In this document: positions 16,583 to 24,331 of the stretch, piece after piece
Layout of the letters: each line of letters begins with the position of its first letter
How positions within the stretch are numbered: position 1 is the first letter of the stretch
From: Streptosporangiaceae bacterium
GTDB lineage: Bacteria > Actinomycetota > Actinomycetes > Streptosporangiales > Streptosporangiaceae
Reading direction: 5' to 3'
Length of the DNA: 35,208 bases
Assembly (NCBI GenBank): GCA_030038495.1
Contig: JASHOV010000547.1
Location: forward strand, 1-35,208
Position numbers and translations under genes: made by a program
Notes under the pieces: model-generated
What the model was told of the DNA's origin: nothing
The model's database searches: none
The model's input: the letters and a program-made list of their open reading frames with translations, nothing else

Positions 16583-19109
16583 AGGTCGGTGTCCACAGCC
16601 GACTGTCAACCGATGGACCACAGAAGTGGTAGCCGACGCCACTTCCGGGGCAGATCGTCAGTGGCCAGGGACTGCACCCGATGCGGCCGACACGATCGAG
16701 TTCACCAGCGCGGAGCTGACCGGCCCCACGGCCGCGGAGCGGGCCGGGTCGCCGAAGGTAGCCGACGTCGATGTACGCCCTGACCTGAGCGCCGATCCGG
16801 CGCCCGCCGAGCCGGCCAGTCAGCGCAAGCAGCTCTGGCAGGCTCCGCGCAAGATGGCCCGCAGGCTCAGCTGGGGCATCGCCGACCAGGGCATGTCGAG
16901 CCTGACCAACTTCGCCGTCGGGATCTACGTCATCCGCTCGCTCGGGGCGACGGAGTTCGGCGCGTTCAGCATCGCGCTTGTCACCTACGGCTTCGCGCTC
17001 AACGCCTCGCGCGGCCTTTCCACCGACCCGCTGATGGTCAGGTTCAGCGGAGTCGATCTTCCTGTCTGGCGACGTGCGGTCGCCAGCTGCACCGGAACCG
17101 CGCTGACGGTGGGCATCGTCACTGGCTTGTGCGTCCTGGTGGCCGCCGCGTTCGTCGGGGGCACGATAAGGCTCGCGTTCCTGGGGCTCGGGCTTACCCT
17201 GCCAGGACTGCTGCTGCAGGATAGCTGGCGCTACTCGTTTTTCGCGCTCGGGCGGGGCAGCCAGGCGTTCCTGAACGACACTATCTGGGCCGTCGTGCTC
17301 TTCCCGTCCTTGTGGCTGCTGCGCACGACGGGCCACGCGAATATCTTCTGGCTCACCCTGGCCTGGGGTGTCAGCGCCACCGTCGGCGCCGCGGTCGGTC
17401 CGCTGCAGGCCCGCGTCCAGCCGAGAATATCGGGCACCAGGGCCTGGCTGTCCCGTCACCGCGATCTCGGACCGCGCTACCTGGCCGAGGGCGTGTCCAG
17501 CGCCGGGGCCTCGCAGTTCCGTGGCTACGCCATCGCCCTGTTCCTCGGGCTAGCTCCGCTGGGCTACGTGCAGGCCGCGAACACGATCACCGGCCCGGTC
17601 GCGATCCTCTTCCTCGGCATGGCCCTGGTCACTATCCCGGAGGCAGCCAGGGTGCTGCGCCGCTCGCCCCGGCACCTGCCGCTGTTCTGCGTGCTGGTCA
17701 GCGGCGGGCTGTCCGCAGGGGCCCTTGCCTGGGGAGCATTCCTGTACCTGGCGATGCCGAGGGGATTCGGCCAGCTGCTAATCGGCAAGTCCTGGCCGGA
17801 GACCTACCCGCTGGTGCTGCCGCAAGCCCTGTATCTCATCGGCCAGGGCGTGGCGGGCGGCGCGGGCACGGGCATGCACGCGCTGGGGGCGGCCCGGCGG
17901 AGCCTGCGGACCGTGCTGATCGGGTCGAGCCTGCTGGTAATCTGCCCGATCCTCGGCGCGGTTGCGCGCGGCGCCGTGGGAACGGTCGAGGGGATGGCGG
18001 TCGCCGCGTGGCTTGGCGCCGCGATCTCGTGGTGGCAGCTGCGCATCGCGCTGCGGGAGAGGCGCCGGAAGCCCGTCGGCGACGGGCTGTCCGTGACCCA
18101 GGACGGACGCCATCGCAGGCCCACACTGACCGTCATGCCACTGTCCGGTGAGCGCATTGTGGCCAGTGTCGGCATCGGCGAGATCCTCGCCGATGCCCGG
18201 CGCAAAGCGGGATTCACCACCACGCGACTGAGCGAGCGGCTCGGCATACCGGAGACGGTCATCTCGGCGATCGAGCGCAACGACTACTCCGGCTTCGACG
18301 ACGACTATGCCCGGAATCAGATCCGCACCATCGCCAGGGAAGTCGAGACCAATCCGGTGCCGCTGCTCGAGGAGTACGACGCGGACGTAGCCGGGCCCGC
18401 GGCGGCCTATGTCCGCCGCGGGAAGCAGAAACGGAGGGCCACGACCCCTGGCCGACGCGGCGCAACCTGGGCTTCCATCTCGGTCCTCGCTGTGTTGCTC
18501 GCCGCGGCGGGCGCCGTTGCGTTCCAGCACCACGTGTTAACGTCCAGGCGCCCGCCGCCCGCCGCGCATCGACCAGCCAGCGGTGACGTCTCACACCGGC
18601 ATGCCGCGCCCGGGCCGACAGCCCGGCCGTCGGCCAGCGGCAGCCCGTCAGCCGCGGCTCCGGCAGCGCTGCTCCCGGTGAGCGCCGCGGCGTTCGGCCC
18701 GGACGGCGTCGCAGACGGTGACAACCCGCAATCCGCGCCGCTCGCCATCGACGGCAAGCCGTCTACGAGCTGGCATACGAGCTGGTACGCCAGCGCGCAC
18801 TTTGGCGGGCTGAAGACCGGTACGGGCCTGCTTCTCGACATGGGCAGCCCGGTGACGATCACCGGCGTCCGCATCACCCTCGGCCATGCCCGCGGTGCCG
18901 ACCTGGAGGTGCGGGTCGGCGACGCGCCGACACTGGCCAGCTTGCTGCCGGTTGCCCGCGCAACCGGCGCCTCGCGGCTGGTCTGGCTGCCCATCGCCCG
19001 CCCCGAGACCGCCCGCTACCTGCTGCTGTGGTTCACGGCACTGCCCAGGGACTCGGCCGGCACCTTCGAGGTGTTCGTATACGACGTCAGCGTCGTCGGC
19101 CGCCGCTAA
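16530..19109 (+). CDS. Wzx-type flippase fused to RodZ-like HTH, TM and discoidin-like domain
   Basis: 859 aa in one open frame. Residues 1-105: low-complexity tail. About 110-510: polytopic MOP-superfamily transporter (Wzx/MATE-like; LSWGIADQGMSSLTNFAVGI, LGYVQAANTITGP, roughly 12 helices). About 545-617: HTH_25-type DNA-binding fold as in RodZ (IGEILADARRKAGFTTTRLS, IPETVISAIERNDYSGF). Basic stretch 629-644, then TM 646-665. 670-712: Pro/Ala/His/Ser-rich linker. About 716-859: F5/8 type C (discoidin)-like beta domain (GVADGDNPQSAPLAIDGKPS, TGLLLDMGSPVTITGVRITL). The flippase part should move lipid-linked repeat units outward. The same inside-TM-outside layout occurs in mycobacterial MviN, where a pseudokinase replaces the HTH. 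Start uncertain: GTG 16530 lacks a clear ribosome site, and later in-frame starts would remove only the tail. Cotranscribed with the epimerase. Confidence 0.85.
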   Translation: MTARSRYRRPASPGGLVEGRCPQPTVNRWTTEVVADATSGADRQWPGTAPDAADTIEFTSAELTGPTAAERAGSPKVADVDVRPDLSADPAPAEPASQRKQLWQAPRKMARRLSWGIADQGMSSLTNFAVGIYVIRSLGATEFGAFSIALVTYGFALNASRGLSTDPLMVRFSGVDLPVWRRAVASCTGTALTVGIVTGLCVLVAAAFVGGTIRLAFLGLGLTLPGLLLQDSWRYSFFALGRGSQAFLNDTIWAVVLFPSLWLLRTTGHANIFWLTLAWGVSATVGAAVGPLQARVQPRISGTRAWLSRHRDLGPRYLAEGVSSAGASQFRGYAIALFLGLAPLGYVQAANTITGPVAILFLGMALVTIPEAARVLRRSPRHLPLFCVLVSGGLSAGALAWGAFLYLAMPRGFGQLLIGKSWPETYPLVLPQALYLIGQGVAGGAGTGMHALGAARRSLRTVLIGSSLLVICPILGAVARGAVGTVEGMAVAAWLGAAISWWQLRIALRERRRKPVGDGLSVTQDGRHRRPTLTVMPLSGERIVASVGIGEILADARRKAGFTTTRLSERLGIPETVISAIERNDYSGFDDDYARNQIRTIAREVETNPVPLLEEYDADVAGPAAAYVRRGKQKRRATTPGRRGATWASISVLAVLLAAAGAVAFQHHVLTSRRPPPAAHRPASGDVSHRHAAPGPTARPSASGSPSAAAPAALLPVSAAAFGPDGVADGDNPQSAPLAIDGKPSTSWHTSWYASAHFGGLKTGTGLLLDMGSPVTITGVRITLGHARGADLEVRVGDAPTLASLLPVARATGASRLVWLPIARPETARYLLLWFTALPRDSAGTFEVFVYDVSVVGRR

Positions 19110-19158
19110 CGGCACCGCTGATCCCGGCCGGGCACAGCGTCACCCGGCGGCGGTGCCG
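19110..19158. terminator. Possible bidirectional terminator between convergent genes
   Basis: CGGCACCGC (19110-19118) and GCGGTGCCG (19150-19158) form 9-base inverted arms around a 31-base loop, in the 30-base gap between convergent genes plus the last codons of the FAD oxidoreductase. The long loop and missing T-run make it weak. Confidence 0.25.
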
Positions 19159-20402
19159 CTGCCCTCGGTGCTCGGCTCAAGTGCCTGATCGTCCGCGTCG
19201 CCAGCGTCCTGCGCTTGCCGCGTCGCCGGGCGGGCAAGTGATCTCGCGATCTGGCGGGCTACCTTGTGGGTGCCGCCGATGAAACGCATCGACGGACCGA
19301 GGCTGACCGTCGCCGGGGCTCCGGCAAAGTAGAGGCCGGGCACGCTCGATTCACAGCTGCGGTTTACGACAGGGAAGCCGTTGATGGTCGCGACCCGGGT
19401 GCGGATGGCCTCGTCCAGGAACAGCAGCCGGTTGACGTCCACCCGGAAGCCGGTGCCGGCGATGACGTGGTCCACATCGGCCGTCGACCGCTTCGGTCCC
19501 TCGACGAGGAGCTGAACGCCGCTGCCCGCGGCGACGGCCCCCTTCACGCGATGTCCGGCCAGCACGTCGACGACGCCCTCGACACGGTCCTTCAGCCACC
19601 AGGATCCGTTGGGCCCGAGGACGGTACGGGCCTTGGTAATCCGCACGCTTTCCGGCAGCCGCTGGAAGGCCGGGGGGGTGGCCCAGAATAGGCAGTGCCA
19701 GCCCTCGCAGAGCTTGGTGGTGGGCCGCCGGACGTGCCCGAGCAGGCCGAGCTTCTCGGGGTTCGGCTCGATCCAGCTGATCTCGGGCCGCCGCACCACG
19801 AGCTGCGTGTCGGCCCCGGCCTCGTGCAGCAGCGCCGCGGTCTCGAGCGCGGACTGCCCCGCCCCGACCACGGCGACCCGCCGACCGCGGAAACGACCGA
19901 GATCGTGATGGTCGGACGTGTGCGAAACCAGGTCGGAGGGCAGGCCCGACAGCTCAGCCGGGATATTGGCGTGCGGCAGCACGCCGGTCGCTACCACGAT
20001 TCGACTGGCGGTCAGCGGGTCGGCGTCCGCGAACTCTACACGGAAGCCGTCGCCGGCCGGAGTCACTGCGGTGACGGTGACATCGTTGACATCGGGAACG
20101 AGGTGGCCGGTGTACCAGTCGGCATACTGGAGGAACTGATCGAGTGGCAGCGGGCCCAGCCGGTGAACGTACTTAAGATCGTGCGCCCGGCAGTACCCGG
20201 CGACGTCGTAGCCCGCGCGCGGCGAGGACATGTCCGAGGCGTACGGCTCGGACTTGAGGTTCATGCCCGCCGGCATGTGCGCGCGCCACGTGTCCATCGG
20301 GCGGCCGACGATGCGGTGCTCGACCCCCAGCCCGCGCAGGTGGGCAGAAATCGACAGGCCGTAAGGACCGGCGCCGATGATGAGCACATCGTTAACTGAC
20401 AC
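19140..20402 (-). CDS. FAD-dependent oxidoreductase / flavoprotein monooxygenase-like
   Basis: 420 aa; GTG start immediately after the upstream TAG, with GGGAG about 8 bases before. Two dinucleotide-binding folds are visible: FAD loop GAGPYGLS at 10-17 and NAD(P)H loop GAGQSALETA at 180-189, plus ATGVLPHANIP (138-148) and VIAGTGFR near 315. This arrangement is that of single-component flavin monooxygenases (the N-hydroxylating and Baeyer-Villiger-like branch); the motif after the first domain is not diagnostic. It probably oxidises a small substrate or sugar/amino-acid substituent in the cytoplasm. It lies directly downstream of an ATP-grasp ligase, suggesting that the two supply or modify one substituent. 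The substrate is unknown. Convergent with the flippase gene. Confidence 0.82.
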   Translation of the reverse strand: MSVNDVLIIGAGPYGLSISAHLRGLGVEHRIVGRPMDTWRAHMPAGMNLKSEPYASDMSSPRAGYDVAGYCRAHDLKYVHRLGPLPLDQFLQYADWYTGHLVPDVNDVTVTAVTPAGDGFRVEFADADPLTASRIVVATGVLPHANIPAELSGLPSDLVSHTSDHHDLGRFRGRRVAVVGAGQSALETAALLHEAGADTQLVVRRPEISWIEPNPEKLGLLGHVRRPTTKLCEGWHCLFWATPPAFQRLPESVRITKARTVLGPNGSWWLKDRVEGVVDVLAGHRVKGAVAAGSGVQLLVEGPKRSTADVDHVIAGTGFRVDVNRLLFLDEAIRTRVATINGFPVVNRSCESSVPGLYFAGAPATVSLGPSMRFIGGTHKVARQIARSLARPATRQAQDAGDADDQALEPSTEGSGTAAG

Positions 20403-21722
20403 CTAACGCTCCCTTGTCACATAGGTCCGCGCGGCCGGACGGAGAATCCGCGACTTCCGCACGGCCACCGCGGTATTGCGCAGCTCCGCCAGGGCCGGTC
20501 CGAGATCGCGGTGGTCGAAGCAGTCGTAGTGGACCGTGCGGAGGAATTCAGTACCGAATATCCGCACCGCGCGGGCACGGGAGACGCTATCCGGGCGGCC
20601 GATGCGCCCGAAGTTGTCCCGCAGCCACCGCATGTCACCCCGGAGCCAGCGAGTCCGGACTCCGGTCTTGTATCCGTCGGAGTGAGCGACCTGCGCGCCC
20701 GTGGCCCACTGCCAGATCATGAGCGGGAAATCGAGGCCCGCATGCACCGAGTTCTCGATCGTCCCTGCGAGCCTGGCGTTGATCTCCATCAGCAGCGGGC
20801 GGTTCTTGGCGTCGCGCCGGAACTCGACCTCGCACACGCCCTCCATGCCGATGGCGCAGACGAGGCCCACGGCGGCGGCGTAGGTGTCCGGCGGGATCGG
20901 CAGGCTCTCCCGCATCACCGAGGCGCCGCCCAGCTGAGGGCTGGTGCGATGGGCCACGTGCGCGCAGCACGCCCGGATGTCGCCGTCGATGACGAACATC
21001 GTGACTCCCTCGCGGCGGCCGCATGCCCACTCCTGGGCGAGAACGCCGACGCCCGAGCTCAGGAAGGTCTGCAGTACCGTGACGGCCTCGGCCTCGTTTA
21101 CGACCTCCACGGGATTCACCCGGATGGCTGCTCCGCGGGTGAAGGAGATCGTCGGCTTGAGCACGATGGGGAAGTCGAACTCGGCCAGCACGGCAGGAAG
21201 CTCGTCGAGGCTGTCAATGCGCATCGTTCTCGGGCACGCGATGCCAAGCCGGGCGGCTACCGCGAGAGTGCGGTCCTTGTCGTTGGCGACATCCAGCACG
21301 GAATCCGGCGGTAGCGCGAGCGTGCAGCCGAGCGCGGCGAGCTGGTCCCGCACCGGCGTCAGCGCCGAGATCGATCCGTCCATTGTCGGCAGGACAACGC
21401 GAGTTGGATGCTCGCGGACGAAATCGAGGACCGCGGCCGCGAACCCGGCGGCATCTTCGGCGAAGCTCGGCAGCACCACCTGGCGCGCACAGTAGCGGGA
21501 CCGGAAGGCCACGACGGGAAGGGCGGGGTCGCACTCGGCGAAGCACTCGGCCACGGCCGCCCGCAGCCCGGCCCGGCCGAAGCTGCGGGTACTCACCAGG
21601 CTCTGCTTCGTCGCCCCGTCGAGTACCAGGACGTCGTAGCCGCCGGGCTCGCGCCCGGCAACGGGCACGGCAGGGGTCGGTGCCGGGGCTGCTCCGCCGC
21701 CTTGCACGTTCGCCGTTCCCAC
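20403..21722 (-). CDS. ATP-grasp carboxylate-amine/thiol ligase-like protein
   Basis: 439 aa from GTG 21722. The ORF track begins at TTG 21788, but that codon lies inside the predicted -10 block (21788-21793) and has no ribosome site. GTG 21722 has GAAAGG with 6 bases of spacing and follows 65 bases of leader. N-terminal preATP-grasp fold (YDVLVLDGATKQSLVSTRSF), then NDKDRTLAVAARLGI, PIVLKPTISFTRG with the ATP-binding Lys, and the metal-binding CEVEFRR and LLMEINARLAG near the end, as in carbamoyl-phosphate-synthase-like ATP-grasp enzymes. It joins a carboxylate, via acyl phosphate, to an amine or thiol. In this locus it might attach an amino acid or amide to a sugar acid; that is inference. 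Next in the unit is the FAD oxidoreductase, with no gap. Confidence 0.82.
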   Translation of the reverse strand: MGTANVQGGGAAPAPTPAVPVAGREPGGYDVLVLDGATKQSLVSTRSFGRAGLRAAVAECFAECDPALPVVAFRSRYCARQVVLPSFAEDAAGFAAAVLDFVREHPTRVVLPTMDGSISALTPVRDQLAALGCTLALPPDSVLDVANDKDRTLAVAARLGIACPRTMRIDSLDELPAVLAEFDFPIVLKPTISFTRGAAIRVNPVEVVNEAEAVTVLQTFLSSGVGVLAQEWACGRREGVTMFVIDGDIRACCAHVAHRTSPQLGGASVMRESLPIPPDTYAAAVGLVCAIGMEGVCEVEFRRDAKNRPLLMEINARLAGTIENSVHAGLDFPLMIWQWATGAQVAHSDGYKTGVRTRWLRGDMRWLRDNFGRIGRPDSVSRARAVRIFGTEFLRTVHYDCFDHRDLGPALAELRNTAVAVRKSRILRPAARTYVTRER

Positions 21723-21787
21723 GACCCGCCTTTCCGATTTCCTGTGGCGCCTGCGGTCAGGTGAGGACACTGACCGCGAGATCACCA

Positions 21788-21817
21788 ACTAGAGACGGCG
21801 GCGCTAGGTCCTGATAC
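21788..21817 (-). promoter_or_regulatory. Predicted promoter, locus motif (site E)
   Basis: Minus strand: GTATCA (21817-21812), 18-base spacer, TCTAGT (21793-21788). It lies in the short gap after the Wzy stop and ends 65 bases before the favoured GTG at 21722. It also excludes the TTG at 21788 as a start. Confidence 0.55.
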
Positions 21818-21826
21818 CGGTGAGGC

Positions 21827-23050
21827 TCACGATGCCGTCTTTCGCTGCACGATCAGCGACGCCGCCACCGACAAATCCAGCAGGTACGTCGAGGCATTCG
21901 TGAACCCGACCTCGGTGAACGAGGCAAGCAGGCAGTAGATGACCAGGAACAGGGCCAGCGCGCGCTGCACGCCCCGCGGCTGGAAGTAGGCACACAGCAG
22001 TAGGAAGAGCAGCACCACGGCGCAGATCACCACCCCGAACAGGCCCTGGGCCTGATACGAGGCGATCCAGTTGCTGTCGATGGGCAGGCCGTCGAAGGAG
22101 TCATTCGACAGGCCGAACCCGAAGATCTCCTGGAACTTGGTGCGCGGGACGGTCAGGACCGCCTCCCAGAAGGCCGTGCGGCCGGTCAGCCCGGCCAGCT
22201 GCTGTGCGTTCTGGCCACGGGCCAGCCAGGAGGTGATGGCGCTGGACAACGTGAAGCCCGCGAGCAGCCCGAGAGCACTCACTGCGGTAAGCGCCTTGCG
22301 TACCCGGGTCTTGGCCACGACCAGGCTCAGCCCGGCGAGCAGCATGCCGGCCAGCATGGCGACGAGCGCGGTCCTGGTGTGCGAGAGGATGAGAATCCCC
22401 AGGGTGACTACCGCGATGGCCAGCGCGCTCTGGGTGCGCCACTCACCGCAGAGCCACAGCACCGCCACCAGCCCGCACGTGACCGCCGCGTAGTGGGCCA
22501 CCTGCGTGGGCGGTATGGGCCAGATCGCGCCGCTCAGCCTGCCGCCTGCCATGGCGTGCCCTGGTGCAACCAGCAGTCCGATCACCACCGTGACCAGCAC
22601 CACAGCCATGGCCTTCAGATGGCAGCGGACCAGCAGCATGTCCCGCCTGCCCCAGTACGGCGTGAGCAGCCACAGCGCGACGAGGAACTCGCCCAGGCGG
22701 AAGGTCCGGTACACGGTGCCGCGCAGATACGCGGCCGTCACGACGGTCACGAGGGCCTCGATGAACAGCAGGCTCATCAGGCACAGGAAGACGTTGGGGC
22801 GGATGACGAGCCGGCGGTTCACGGTGAGCACGAGCATCAGCGCGACCGGCAGGGCACCCTGCGTGATGATCTTCCCGGCCGTCGCGGGAATGTGCAGGAC
22901 GGACTGGCCCGTGTCGAAGGTCAGGACGTTGAGAACCAGCAGTCCCCACGCGAGGCTGACCCGCCTGCGGAGCCAGCGCTCGCGCAGCTCCTCCGCATCC
23001 CGGATCCGCAGACCGTGCCGGGTGCGGACGACGGCGACCGACGAGCTCAT
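21827..23050 (-). CDS. Wzy-like O-antigen/polysaccharide polymerase or ligase
   Basis: 407 aa from ATG 23050 (MSSSVAVVRTRHGL). The ORF-track extension to 23194 would run through the predicted promoter at 23141-23170, so the shorter form is preferred, although no strong ribosome site is seen. About ten hydrophobic helices; a large polar loop around LTGRTAFWEAVLTVPRTKF follows the ILSHTRTALVAMLAG helix, the arrangement of the Wzy_C (O-antigen ligase/polymerase) family. It should polymerise flipped lipid-linked repeat units on the outer face of the membrane, working with the flippase and the two Wzz-like proteins. It is the only polymerase candidate in the window. The ATP-grasp gene follows 104 bases after its stop with its own predicted promoter. 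Assignment as polymerase rather than ligase rests on context. Confidence 0.85.
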   Translation of the reverse strand: MSSSVAVVRTRHGLRIRDAEELRERWLRRRVSLAWGLLVLNVLTFDTGQSVLHIPATAGKIITQGALPVALMLVLTVNRRLVIRPNVFLCLMSLLFIEALVTVVTAAYLRGTVYRTFRLGEFLVALWLLTPYWGRRDMLLVRCHLKAMAVVLVTVVIGLLVAPGHAMAGGRLSGAIWPIPPTQVAHYAAVTCGLVAVLWLCGEWRTQSALAIAVVTLGILILSHTRTALVAMLAGMLLAGLSLVVAKTRVRKALTAVSALGLLAGFTLSSAITSWLARGQNAQQLAGLTGRTAFWEAVLTVPRTKFQEIFGFGLSNDSFDGLPIDSNWIASYQAQGLFGVVICAVVLLFLLLCAYFQPRGVQRALALFLVIYCLLASFTEVGFTNASTYLLDLSVAASLIVQRKTAS

Positions 23051-23140
23051 GGGCCGGCGCCAGCTGAACTCGCGTCTGCGCCCTGCACCGTCCCACCTCG
23101 CCTCGTTGCCGGAGCAGTGATCCGGCATACCCCTGCCCAC

Positions 23141-23170
23141 ATAGGACCGCGGAGTCGGGGGCCGTGATAC
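23141..23170 (-). promoter_or_regulatory. Predicted promoter, locus motif (site F)
   Basis: Minus strand: GTATCA (23170-23165), 18-base spacer, TCCTAT (23146-23141). It ends 90 bases before the Wzy ATG at 23050. Divergent from site G in the 240-base region 23051-23290, which holds no other feature I can name apart from a second GATACG at 23185. Confidence 0.55.
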
Positions 23171-23200
23171 GCCCAAGGCCGCCCGATACGGCACGAACCT

Positions 23201-23230
23201 GTATCAGGACTCGGCTACCGCGGATCATGT
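23201..23230 (+). promoter_or_regulatory. Predicted promoter, locus motif (site G)
   Basis: Plus strand: GTATCA (23201-23206), 18-base spacer, TCATGT (23225-23230). It ends 60 bases before the ATG at 23291 and would drive the GT2, pyruvyl transferase and methyltransferase operon. Confidence 0.55.
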
Positions 23231-23290
23231 GCAATGGGCTGATCAGGCAGCCCCGCTGTAGTCGTCTCGCGCAACGTAAGGACGATAGCG

Positions 23291-24331
23291 ATGAGGATCC
23301 CCGTGGAAGGCGGCGGCCCGCGGCTGAGCGTCGGGCTGCCCGTCTACAACGGCGAGCGGTACCTGGAGCAGACCCTCGACTCCCTGCTCGGTCAGAGCTA
23401 CGAGAACTTCGAGCTCATCGTGTCGGACAATGCCTCCACCGACGGCACGGCCAGCATCTGCCGGCGTTACGAGAAGCAGGATTCGCGGGTACGGTACTTC
23501 CTCCAGCCGCAGAACATCGGCATGGCGCCGAACCATAACTTCGTCTTCCAGCAGGCCCGCGGTGAACTCTTCAAGTGGGCAGCGTCCGACGACCTGTACG
23601 GCCGCGACCTGCTGCTGCGCTGCACTGAGGCGTTGGACGAGCACCCGGAGGTGGTACTGGCTCACTCCTGGACAGCGGCAATCGACAGCGCGGGCAACGT
23701 CACGCAGTCGCATGACTATCCCCTGGCCACCGACTCCCCCAGCGCGCCCCGCCGGTTCCGGAGCATCCTGTTCGGCGGAAGCGGCGTGTTCGAGAGCCCC
23801 GAGGGCGACGGCCGGCTGACCAGGATGCCGAGCAACGGCATCCTCAGGGCATGCGACGAGTACGGCGTTATCCGCGCGGACGTCATGCGCCGGATCGCGC
23901 CGCTCGGCAGCTACCACCATTCCGACCGCATAGTGGTGCTTGAGCTGGCACTGCACGGCCCGTTCCACATAACCCCGGACTGGCTGTACTTCCGCCGCGA
24001 TCACCCCGACCGGGCCTACAAGGCGGGCAGCGTGCGTACCCGCTGCGAGACCCTGGACCCGCGCCGGGCGAACAGGCTGCTGCACCCGACGGCCCGCCTG
24101 GTGGCCGAGTACATGTGGGGTTATGCGGCGGCAATCCGGCGCGCGCCGCTCTCGGCGGCGGACCGGCGGCTGTGCTACCGCTACCTGGCCCAGTGGGTCA
24201 TGGACCGGGGGACGGCCAGGTTCTCCCGCCCCGGCCCGGCTCCCGGCGACGGCGAGCTCGCTCCCGTTCCCGCCGGGCACCCGGTGTCGGTCCGCGAAGC
24301 GGTAGCCGGCCAGCAGGACAGTCCGCTGTGA
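23291..24331 (+). CDS. Glycosyltransferase family 2
   Basis: 346 aa; ATG with AAGGA about 9 bases upstream. GT-A fold: LSVGLPVYNGERYLEQTLDS near residues 12-31, SDNASTDGTA around 50-59, and a WAASDDLYGRD segment near 96-106 holding the metal-binding acidic residues in the DxD position. This is the inverting GT2 family. It transfers a sugar from a nucleotide donor to the growing lipid-linked oligosaccharide on the cytoplasmic side of the membrane. No membrane helix is evident. The final ~40 residues are Pro/Gly-rich and outside the domain. It opens an operon in which the next two genes are joined by GTGA overlaps, so transferase, pyruvylation and methylation may act on one sugar residue. Donor not predictable. 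Confidence 0.9.
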   Translation: MRIPVEGGGPRLSVGLPVYNGERYLEQTLDSLLGQSYENFELIVSDNASTDGTASICRRYEKQDSRVRYFLQPQNIGMAPNHNFVFQQARGELFKWAASDDLYGRDLLLRCTEALDEHPEVVLAHSWTAAIDSAGNVTQSHDYPLATDSPSAPRRFRSILFGGSGVFESPEGDGRLTRMPSNGILRACDEYGVIRADVMRRIAPLGSYHHSDRIVVLELALHGPFHITPDWLYFRRDHPDRAYKAGSVRTRCETLDPRRANRLLHPTARLVAEYMWGYAAAIRRAPLSAADRRLCYRYLAQWVMDRGTARFSRPGPAPGDGELAPVPAGHPVSVREAVAGQQDSPL

